A stretch of 64,000 nucleotides of DNA from positions 124,001 through 188,000 of the forward strand of contig NZ_QMFB01000004.1 in NCBI RefSeq assembly GCF_003285015.1. Direction: 5' to 3'. Positions 15,993-22,825 of the stretch are shown piece by piece. Source of the DNA: Paenibacillus contaminans. GTDB taxonomy: Bacteria; Bacillota; Bacilli; Paenibacillales; NBRC-103111. Positions within the stretch are counted from its first letter, which is position 1, and each line of letters begins with the position of its first letter. Under the pieces are notes generated by a model. That model was not told where the DNA came from. It made no database searches and was given only the letters and a program-made list of their open reading frames with translations. Position numbers and translations under genes: made by a program.

Positions 15993-18900
15993 TTATTCCA
16001 TCGGTTGACTCACTAGCATATGGTAAAGCCCTTTGACCGCCATCAATTCCTCATGCGTGCCCGACTCCGCGATCACCCCTTGATCCAGAACGAGGATCCG
16101 GTCCGCATGCCGGACTGTGCTCAGCCTGTGCGCGATGATGAGGGTCGTCCGATCTTCGAGGATCGTCCTCATATTGCGCTGAATCGTCTGCTCGGATTCA
16201 TTGTCGAGCGCGCTTGTCGCTTCATCGAAAATCAATATGGGCGGGTTGCCCATCAAGGCCCGGGCGATGGCAATGCGCTGGCGCTGCCCGCCGGACAGGT
16301 TTGCTCCCCGCTCTCCGACATGCGTCTCGTACCCGCTCGGGAAACTCATCACGAACTCGTGCGCGCCGGCCAGCATAGCCGCCGCTATCACTTGATCCAT
16401 CGACGCTTCGGGAAGCTGGTAGGCGATGTTCTCGCGGATCGAACCGCTAAAGAGTGCCGCTTCTTGCTGCACGACCCCGATCTGCTTGCGCAGCGTAACG
16501 GCCTGCACCTGCATCAGGTCGTGCCCGTCGATGCGAATCGTCCCGCTGCTAGGCGCGTAGAGCCTCAGCAGCAAATTCGCCAGCGTGGATTTCCCGGACC
16601 CGCTTCTCCCCACGATGGCGATCGTCTGGCCCGGCGCCAGCTCGAAGGAAATATTTTGCAGCACATTTTTCCCGTCGGCCTCGTAGCGAAACGAGACGCG
16701 TTCGAAGGCTATCGCCCCCTGAAGCTTCGGCAGCGCCGTCAATCGGCTCGGATCGGCTTCCTCCCGTTCGGTCTCGAACACATCGTCCAACCGCTCCAAA
16801 GCGATCCGCACGCCCTGAAACTCGTCCCACATGCCGATCAAGCTCAGCGCCGCCTGGGTCACGAGCGCATATACCGCGCTGAAAGCCATCAATTCCCCGA
16901 CCGTCAGTTTCTCCCCGATAATCAATTCGGCTCCGGCATACAGTACCGTAACGCTGCTTAAGGTCTGCAGCACCGTGGCGACGGAACCGGAGAAGATGCC
17001 GAGTTTCCATCCCTTCATCTGCACGAACGTCGTTTGGCGAAATTTGCTCTCCACTTTCTTCCGCACTTCGTCTTCAGCTGCAAGAGCCTTCACGGTACGC
17101 ATGGAGCCGATCGTTTCCACTAATGCGTTTTGCAGATCGACATTGGCTTGGAACTGATGTCGGCTGTTGCGCTTCATGAGCGGGGTCACGATCAGCGTCA
17201 GCGCGATGAAGCAGGGGATGAACGCCAATGCGAGCCAAGCCAGCACGACGTTGTAGGTAAACATGACGGTCATGTACACAATGATCGTCATCACGTTCAA
17301 CACGGCGTTCATGCTATTCGTAACGAGGAATTGCCGGATCACCTGATTCTCCCCGGCGCGCGTCAAGATGTCGCCCACCTTCCGCGTGGCGAAGTAGCGC
17401 ATAGGCAAACGAAATACGTGCCGATAGAAACCCATGAGCATGTCGATGTCGATCTTGATGAACGTCCCCGCGATGACCCATTCCCGGATCGCTTGCACGA
17501 GCATGGTCAGCACGGACACCCCTAACATGACGACCAGCATCACATTCAAGTCCTCATACTGGCGGCCGATCAGCACCCGGTCGATCACTCGCTGCGTGAA
17601 CAGCGGGAGCGCCAGATGAATGACCTGCAGAAGCAAGGTCAGCCAGACGAGATGGAACAGCCCTTGCTTATGCGAGGCAAAATACGCCCAGTATCGGCCA
17701 AACGACGGCTTCGACTCTTCCTGCGCGAATAAAGCTTCGGTCGGCTTCAAGAGCACCGCATTCAGCGTCCAGCCCTTCAAAAAATCGGCGTGCGTATACG
17801 TCAGCAGCCCGATACTCGGGTCGGCGACGGTTACATGACGGTCCTCGACTTGCACGACCACGACATAGTGCTTGCCCTGCCAATGGGCGATCACCGGCAT
17901 CGGCTGCTCGGCCAGTCCCTTCATGCTGCTGCGGACCGCCTCCGCTTGGAAGCCGATCGCTTCGGCAGTTTTGCATAGATGGAAGATCGTGCTGCCCTCC
18001 AAGCCTACCTGCGCCAGCTCCCTCAGCCGATGGATGCTCAGTCGCTTGCCATAGTGCCGGGCGATCATCGAGAGGCAGGTCGGGCCGCAGTCCATCTCGC
18101 TTTGCTGCAGGAGCACCGGGAACCGGTTCCGGAATCGCCATGTTCTCCGCCCGCCATATCGCTGCCGCTTCTCCCGATCGGCTTCCTCGGCCATGCTTGG
18201 TTCGTCCCCCGCGCTTGCATCCGCCGCGGCCGTGTTCGTTTCCGTCTTTAGCAAGATGTCCGCAGGCTGCCGGTAAGCGGAAGCAATGCCGATGATCGTG
18301 GCTCTAACTTTCGGATAAGCCGCGATCAACCGGTCGAAATCCTGCTTGGCCAAGCTGAAAACGGACACCGCTCCATCCGCCACTACGCTGGCCTGCCGGG
18401 GACCTCCTGTCAGCAGCGCCAGCTCTCCGAAAAATTCGCCGGCTTGGACCGTATTCAACTTCCGGCCTCCCTCGCTGTCCTTCAGGACGGAAGCCGTGCC
18501 TGAACGAAGAATATAAAAAGCGTCTCCCGCTTCCCCTTCACGGACGATCGCTTGACCCGGGGCATATTCCTTTATCACCATAATATCCAGCAGGGAGCGC
18601 AGCTCCTGATGCTGCAGCGGGGCGAACAGCGCCGTCCGCTTGAGAAACTTGCGCATCGACTCATCGGCCAGCTGTTCGAGCAAATACCCCTTCAATTCCG
18701 GATGGGCGTCGATCAATTGCATGAACATCGACCTGGACAGCCGCAGCAGCTCCAACTGCGTCGAAGCCCGCAGCGTAAGCTCCTGCAAGTCCTCATTCAG
18801 CAGGGCTTCCTGTCCGAAATGCGAGCCGGATTCCATCAAGCCCAGATTGATTTCGTTCCCGTTCGGCTCCGTCCCGATCATGCGCACTTTGCCCGCGATG

Positions 18901-19064
18901 ACGAGATAGAATGCATCTCCCCGCTCCCCGGCCTGAACAATCGTGTCCCCCATCTGGTAGGACACCTGTTCGAAGGAGGCGGCAACCTTCGCTTTCTCCT
19001 GCGGCAACAGCACCTGAAAAATAGGAATCGTGTCCAATATCATAGATTGTGAATAATCTAGCAT
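15993..19064 (-). CDS. Peptidase-containing ABC exporter with two N-terminal cyclic-nucleotide-binding domains
   Basis: A 1023-aa protein. Residues 10-130 and 140-260 are tandem CRP-like cNMP-binding folds (GDAFYLVIAGKVRM and GDAFYILRSGTASVL, each followed by a GxxFG-type phosphate-binding cassette: GSHFGQEALL and GEFFGELALL). Residues about 315-445 are a C39 peptidase: catalytic Cys in QSEMDCGPTCL (near 325), His in WQGKHYVVV and Asp in VADPSIG. Six membrane segments (about 470-760) precede the nucleotide-binding domain: Walker A GRSGSGKST near 820, signature LSGGQRQR near 924, then ILIFDEATSALD. Such PCATs cleave double-glycine leaders and export the peptide. GGGAGG lies 6 bases before the ATG, 25 bases after the isomerase gene. 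Confidence 0.93.
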   Translation of the reverse strand: MLDYSQSMILDTIPIFQVLLPQEKAKVAASFEQVSYQMGDTIVQAGERGDAFYLVIAGKVRMIGTEPNGNEINLGLMESGSHFGQEALLNEDLQELTLRASTQLELLRLSRSMFMQLIDAHPELKGYLLEQLADESMRKFLKRTALFAPLQHQELRSLLDIMVIKEYAPGQAIVREGEAGDAFYILRSGTASVLKDSEGGRKLNTVQAGEFFGELALLTGGPRQASVVADGAVSVFSLAKQDFDRLIAAYPKVRATIIGIASAYRQPADILLKTETNTAAADASAGDEPSMAEEADREKRQRYGGRRTWRFRNRFPVLLQQSEMDCGPTCLSMIARHYGKRLSIHRLRELAQVGLEGSTIFHLCKTAEAIGFQAEAVRSSMKGLAEQPMPVIAHWQGKHYVVVVQVEDRHVTVADPSIGLLTYTHADFLKGWTLNAVLLKPTEALFAQEESKPSFGRYWAYFASHKQGLFHLVWLTLLLQVIHLALPLFTQRVIDRVLIGRQYEDLNVMLVVMLGVSVLTMLVQAIREWVIAGTFIKIDIDMLMGFYRHVFRLPMRYFATRKVGDILTRAGENQVIRQFLVTNSMNAVLNVMTIIVYMTVMFTYNVVLAWLALAFIPCFIALTLIVTPLMKRNSRHQFQANVDLQNALVETIGSMRTVKALAAEDEVRKKVESKFRQTTFVQMKGWKLGIFSGSVATVLQTLSSVTVLYAGAELIIGEKLTVGELMAFSAVYALVTQAALSLIGMWDEFQGVRIALERLDDVFETEREEADPSRLTALPKLQGAIAFERVSFRYEADGKNVLQNISFELAPGQTIAIVGRSGSGKSTLANLLLRLYAPSSGTIRIDGHDLMQVQAVTLRKQIGVVQQEAALFSGSIRENIAYQLPEASMDQVIAAAMLAGAHEFVMSFPSGYETHVGERGANLSGGQRQRIAIARALMGNPPILIFDEATSALDNESEQTIQRNMRTILEDRTTLIIAHRLSTVRHADRILVLDQGVIAESGTHEELMAVKGLYHMLVSQPME

Positions 19065-19089
19065 TCCCGAGCCTCCCGAACGTTCCCCC

Positions 19090-19869
19090 TCATGCTTCCC
19101 CTGCCAAATCGCGCCAAAGTTTCACATCGACGTTTGCTTGATTCACGGCTTCGTCCAGCCAGGCTTCAAATAGCTGATCCGCCAACTGCAGCCGAAGCTC
19201 TCCGGTCAGTGCCGCCGAATTCACTTCCCACACATGCAGCAATCGGTAGCAGGAGCCAAATGGAAACGGTCCCACCGTACTTCCGGCTTCCGCCCCAAAC
19301 ACCAAGGCTTCCTCTTCACCGCTCAGCTCGGCTCGTCCGACCCATCCGACGTAGCCTCCGTCATACCGGCTGCCGCCGATCACGCTATACGTTTGCGCCA
19401 GCTCGTAGAACGACCCGCCCTCTTCCAGCTGAAACCGTAGCTCCAGCGCCTGTTCCCGGGTTCGGAGCGCCAATTGCGACACACAGGCCCGATCGAAGGC
19501 AAGCCGATTCTCCAGGAAATAGGCGTCGACCCGAGCCTCCGTCACGAGACGCTTCACCTTCTCGGTCAGCAGACGGGCCCGAGCCTCCTCGAAAAGATCG
19601 GTTGTCGCCAGCCCGTGCCTCCTCAGCCAAGCTTTCGTCTCCGCCGCGCTGTACAATCCCATTTGCTGCCGCATCGCATTCGCCGCCGCTTTCCACTCTT
19701 GCTCGTCGGCCGGCAGACCGTGCTGTTCCGCCACCGCCAAGATCACAGCTCTTCGTATGCCGTCCTCGACCGTTGTGAATCGGCCTGTCATTGCCGCCAG
19801 CTTGAGGATGTCGCGCAATCGCCATTCCGTTCCGTTCACGCTTAACGCTACCTGCTCCATCGCTTTCAT
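19090..19869 (-). CDS. Parvulin-type peptidyl-prolyl isomerase (SurA/PrsA-like, cytoplasmic)
   Basis: A 259-aa protein: a helical N-terminal part (about 1-140) like the SurA/PrsA chaperone region, then a rotamase core (about 145-235) with the order SQLALRTREQALELRFQLEEGGSFYELAQTYS, GGYVGWVGRAEL and VGPFPFGSCYRLLHVWEV. No signal peptide or lipobox is present, so it should act inside the cell, unlike PrsA. It lies between a proline-rich precursor gene and the exporter, all on one strand, suggesting that it isomerises or chaperones the precursor before export. GAGGGGA lies 7 bases before the ATG. Confidence 0.85.
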   Translation of the reverse strand: MKAMEQVALSVNGTEWRLRDILKLAAMTGRFTTVEDGIRRAVILAVAEQHGLPADEQEWKAAANAMRQQMGLYSAAETKAWLRRHGLATTDLFEEARARLLTEKVKRLVTEARVDAYFLENRLAFDRACVSQLALRTREQALELRFQLEEGGSFYELAQTYSVIGGSRYDGGYVGWVGRAELSGEEEALVFGAEAGSTVGPFPFGSCYRLLHVWEVNSAALTGELRLQLADQLFEAWLDEAVNQANVDVKLWRDLAGEA

Positions 19870-19895
19870 TTTTCAGTCCCCTCACCAAGAAAAAC

Positions 19896-19927
19896 GGAAG
19901 AAACCTAACCAACGTTAGGTTTCTTCC
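19896..19927 (-). terminator. 14-bp hairpin between precursor and export genes (attenuator/terminator)
   Basis: GGAAGAAACCTAAC and its exact complement flank a 4-base loop; the minus-strand transcript continues with GTTTTTCTT. It lies 88 bases after the precursor stop and 26 bases before the isomerase start. Such partial terminators keep peptide mRNA in excess over export mRNA in bacteriocin operons. Confidence 0.75.
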
Positions 19928-20015
19928 CTTTAGCAACGATTTGCACAAACCGCTTTCATTCGACCCCGACACGACAGCAGCGGAGCGGCCCCGCGGCCTA
20001 AGCTCCGTTTGGAGC

Positions 20016-20324
20016 TTAAAAAGGTCTGGTAGGCGTGACGGGCGTGACTATCCCGCCTGGTTGGGGCGCATTCATGTTTGGATTTGTCAACGTACCTGGT
20101 GCCCCTTGCGCGGGTGGGGGTTTAATGCCCTGAGGAGGCATATAGCCGAATTGGCCAGTAGCTCTGGGATCGATGTATCCAACTATTACTAACTGGCCGT
20201 TGATTACTTGTACGATGGGGGTCCGTTCTCCTTCTCCTCCGGCTGCTTCTTTCATTTCCTGCTCAGTTAATGGCTTCTCCAAATCATCAAGCTCAAAATC
20301 TTTTGCTGTTTTGTCATTGGACAT
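20016..20324 (-). CDS. Precursor peptide with double-glycine leader and proline-rich core
   Basis: A 102-aa peptide. Residues 1-30 are an acidic leader ending in AAGG; relative to the cleavage site it has Leu at -12, Thr at -11, Glu at -8, Met at -7, Ala at -4 and Gly-Gly at -2/-1, matching the LSxxELxxIxGG consensus read by C39 peptidases. The predicted 72-residue core has 14 prolines, many glycines, no cysteine and no serine, with a hydrophobic start (IVQVINGQLVIVGYI) and a Pro/Gly/Asn-rich tail. It therefore cannot be a lanthipeptide or disulfide bacteriocin. GGGAGG lies 8 bases before the ATG. It is the first gene of the isomerase-exporter unit. Confidence 0.8.
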   Translation of the reverse strand: MSNDKTAKDFELDDLEKPLTEQEMKEAAGGEGERTPIVQVINGQLVIVGYIDPRATGQFGYMPPQGIKPPPAQGAPGTLTNPNMNAPQPGGIVTPVTPTRPF

Positions 20325-20462
20325 TGCTAGTTCCTCCCGTTCATTAGCAAATCTAACTTAATCGATGTAACCGTTCTTTAAAGCACGATAGCTCTAGAAG
20401 AATGATGAGTGCAGCATGAAAGCTATAATATAAGTATAGTTCAGCTCAATAAAAGAATAATG

Positions 20463-20520
20463 AAAGATTCCGGCTATAAATAGCAAGAAACCGCGTAATA
20501 TCAAGCCTTTGCGGTTTTTA
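20463..20520. repeat. Hairpin repeat, family 3, copy 2
   Basis: AAACCGC pairs with GCGGTTT, with the same left flank (GATTCCGGCTAT) and loop core ATCAAGCCTT as the copy at 15026-15083. The two copies bracket the peptide-export locus. As in copy 1, a minus-strand small frame ends at or within the element. Confidence 0.6.
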
Positions 20521-20706
20521 AAAATGACGGACTTTTTTTAATGAATAGCGTCGATGTTGCCAAATCATTATTTTCAAATCTACTGATACTAAAATTACAA
20601 CAAATACCGCTTCGATATGCTCCTTTGAAAATTCAAGCCCCCCGTTAGGAACGCTTTCGTTGTGAATGACCGCCATTGGCTGCAGTACCTTCTCCATTCG
20701 GCTCAT
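20518..20706 (-). CDS. Small hypothetical protein, 62 aa, one hydrophobic stretch
   Basis: A short frame whose product has a hydrophobic stretch (AVFVVILVSVDLKIMIW) and a basic tail (QHRRYSLKKVRHF). No family is recognised and no good ribosome binding site is seen, since the ATG lies next to a T-rich terminator. Possibly a gene remnant. Confidence 0.25.
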   Translation of the reverse strand: MSRMEKVLQPMAVIHNESVPNGGLEFSKEHIEAVFVVILVSVDLKIMIWQHRRYSLKKVRHF

Positions 20707-20743
20707 AAAAAAAGCTCAACCCAAGCTCCAGCGAGGTTGAACC
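20707..20743. terminator. Hairpin with T runs on both sides
   Basis: GCTCAACC pairs with GGTTGAAC (one G-T pair) across about 12 bases, with T7 on the minus strand and TTTT on the plus strand. A second stem, CCACCC/GGGTGG, lies at 20774-20790. Both look like terminators of small vanished or short genes. Confidence 0.45.
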
Positions 20744-20779
20744 TTTTGGTTGTTTTAACGGCAAGCTTTAAGGCCACCC

Positions 20780-20956
20780 TTAGTGGGTGGACTTTTCTTC
20801 TATCTCGATTTGTTCAAAATTCTTATGCCGATCTAACTCTTCCGAAAACCGTTCACATACGCCTGCCCTTCCCTCGGCGATGCTGCCGATCATTTCCGTG
20901 GCAGCATCGTTGGTTCTGGAGCTCTTGTACCCGTCGTGTTTTGAGGTCAGCCAGTT
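20780..20956 (-). pseudogene. Coding-like remnant without a convincing start
   Basis: Minus-strand frame of 58 codons ending at 20780, bounded upstream by a stop at 20957. The product is strongly charged and helical in its last 37 residues (IAEGRAGVCERFSEELDRHKNFEQIEIEEK), typical of real protein rather than chance. The only ATG lacks a ribosome binding site. Family not recognised; probably the 3' end of a degraded gene. Its stop codon lies inside a CCACCC/GGGTGG stem. Confidence 0.3.
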
Positions 20957-21070
20957 TTACTGGACAATCCCCATAACACCGTCTGAACGATCGCCGCGGC
21001 AGGATACAATTTGGATTTTTCCGCCTCAAAACTTTATGTACTATAGTTAGGAGTAGTACAATATTACAAG

Positions 21071-21517
21071 ATGAATAAGGAAGCGAGAGTGAAAAAAGTG
21101 AATACAAGAGTTGCAAAAGAATTTGACTATCCCGCTTTAAGGAAAATTTACTTGGAATCACGCCGTAAAAATTTTTATTGGGCGGATACAGAAGCAATGA
21201 CTTTAGATGATTTTGATAAGCATACGGAAGGAGAGTATATTATTTTAGCAGAGGAGGATAATCGAATCCTCGGATTTGCTTCTCTCTATTTGCCGGATAA
21301 CTTTATCCATAATTTATTCGTTCACCCCGATTTCTTCGGTATGAGTGTTGGCGGATTGTTGCTTCATGCCTCTATAGAAAAAATGAACAAACCAATAAGA
21401 TTGAAATGCATATCGGAAAATCATGCGGCGATAAAATTTTATGAGCATAAAGGCTGGAAAAAAATCGTTGAAGAAGGTAATCCATCAGAGAAATACTGGG
21501 TTATGGAATACAAATAA
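21071..21517 (+). CDS. GNAT-family N-acetyltransferase
   Basis: A 148-aa single GNAT domain: N-terminal strand VNTRVAKEFDYPALRKIYLESR, central EYIILAEEDNRILGFASLYLPDNFIHNLFVHPDFFGMSVGGLLLHASIEKM, in which VHPDFFGMSVGGLLL occupies the acetyl-CoA pyrophosphate loop (normally Q/RxxGxG/A), and terminal NHAAIKFYEHKGWKKIVEEG, the usual beta6-alpha4 arrangement. It transfers an acetyl group to an amine whose identity cannot be told. It is a lone plus-strand gene among minus-strand blocks and is AT-rich. Confidence 0.88.
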   Translation: MNKEARVKKVNTRVAKEFDYPALRKIYLESRRKNFYWADTEAMTLDDFDKHTEGEYIILAEEDNRILGFASLYLPDNFIHNLFVHPDFFGMSVGGLLLHASIEKMNKPIRLKCISENHAAIKFYEHKGWKKIVEEGNPSEKYWVMEYK

Positions 21518-21583
21518 CAGTATTAGGCGGTATTCTTTCTGTGCCGGATTTAAGGATGCGCCGTCCATCCCGCATCGTTTTCC

Positions 21584-22825
21584 TCACGTGCGGGAACCGT
21601 GCAGGTTTCGCCTTCTGTACTCTTCGGGAGTGATGCCGTTCTGCTTTTTGAAAAAGCGAATGAACGCCATGCTGGAATGATAGCCCGTTTTCTCCGCGAT
21701 ATCCTGAATTTTCATGGCCGGCCTCTGCAGCAACTCCTTCGCCTTCGCGTTCCGAATGTCCGCAATATAGTCCGAGAGCCCGTTCCCCGTCGTTTGCTTG
21801 TAGAACCGCGAGAAGTAGGACGGATTGAAATTGACATGCCCAGCCAGCGTGGCCAAGGTCAGATCGTCCGCAATTTGCGCCTCGATGTAAGCATGGATTT
21901 TATCGATCACATCATTCGCATTCACGTTCGCCGCACTCCGCTTGCATTTGAAAATCGTCGCGGCAAAGATACGGAAACAGCCGCCGATCGTCTCCCACGA
22001 GCCTTCCTCGCCGGACTGAATGCGCTTATACAGCGTTCGCAGCACATCTAATTCGTCCTGCAGGCCGCAGGCAGCCAAATTCGGGATGTAAACGGCGTTA
22101 AGCGCGTGCAAGCATTCGAGCTTATGCATATGCCCGGTCGCATTGCCAAGCAGGAACGCATTCAACTCGCCGAACAGCTTGTCGAACTCGGCTTCGCGCC
22201 CGCTTTCCAGATATTCGCCCAATAGACGGACTTTGTGCAGCTGAAAATAAGCCGTGCCCGCTTGTACGGCTGTCTCCTCCGCCTCCGGCTGAGCGGCTTC
22301 GGCCTGCTTTCGCCCGATTGCAATCCGAAGCTCGCGGAGCGTGCCGCGGACGGCCTCCGATCCGAACGGCACATCGCTCATGGCAACCCCGCCGTCCGCA
22401 TCGAGCAGCTCCCGGTATGCTTGCTGAACCAAGCTGCGGGCGGCGTCTTCTTCGCAGATCGCATCGATTGCCTTTTCGATCGTCCGAATGATTTTCCGGT
22501 CGTCCTCAACCTTGAGAATATACTCGAACCCGCCAAGGGACATCGCGCTGCGCACGTATTCAAAGTCGTCGTATGCCGTAAGAAAGATGACCTTGCAATG
22601 CGGCCAGCGGTGCCGGATCTCTTTCAGCAGGTCGATTCCCTCCATGCCCGGCATCTTTATGTCGCAAAGTACAATGTCGATCCGTTCGCTCCGCAACACA
22701 TCGAGCGCTTTCGAGCCGGAATACGCTTTATAAAGCTTGACGTTTAAATGAGCCGCCTCTTGCAGCAGCCCTTCCAGCCCGTCCGCCACGATCGGCATAT
22801 CGTCAACGATGAGCAACCTGTACAT
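21584..22825 (-). CDS. YesN-type AraC-family response regulator
   Basis: A 413-aa regulator. Residues 1-125 form a receiver with Asp8-Asp9, phosphoacceptor Asp55 in IVLCDIKMPGMEG, Thr in FLTAYDD and a Lys in YILKVED. Residues about 310-410 form an AraC double helix-turn-helix (TLATLAGHVNFNPSYFSRFYKQTTGNGLSDYIADIRNAKAKELL and KIQDIAEKTGYHSSMAFIRFFKKQNGITPEEYRR). It overlaps the YesM-type kinase gene by 23 bases and presumably activates the adjacent LplB/LplC importer in response to a carbohydrate. Confidence 0.93.
   Translation of the reverse strand: MYRLLIVDDMPIVADGLEGLLQEAAHLNVKLYKAYSGSKALDVLRSERIDIVLCDIKMPGMEGIDLLKEIRHRWPHCKVIFLTAYDDFEYVRSAMSLGGFEYILKVEDDRKIIRTIEKAIDAICEEDAARSLVQQAYRELLDADGGVAMSDVPFGSEAVRGTLRELRIAIGRKQAEAAQPEAEETAVQAGTAYFQLHKVRLLGEYLESGREAEFDKLFGELNAFLLGNATGHMHKLECLHALNAVYIPNLAACGLQDELDVLRTLYKRIQSGEEGSWETIGGCFRIFAATIFKCKRSAANVNANDVIDKIHAYIEAQIADDLTLATLAGHVNFNPSYFSRFYKQTTGNGLSDYIADIRNAKAKELLQRPAMKIQDIAEKTGYHSSMAFIRFFKKQNGITPEEYRRRNLHGSRT

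Noticed and set aside
16020..16961. 313-aa plus-strand open frame opposite the exporter
   Set aside because: It is the antisense of the nucleotide-binding domain, rich in His/Arg/Pro as expected of a shadow frame; the minus-strand ABC motifs are unmistakable.
20662..20976. 104-aa plus-strand frame upstream of the GNAT gene
   Set aside because: Composition (Arg, Ser, Cys, Trp runs) is that of a shadow; the minus strand of the same stretch reads as a better protein remnant.
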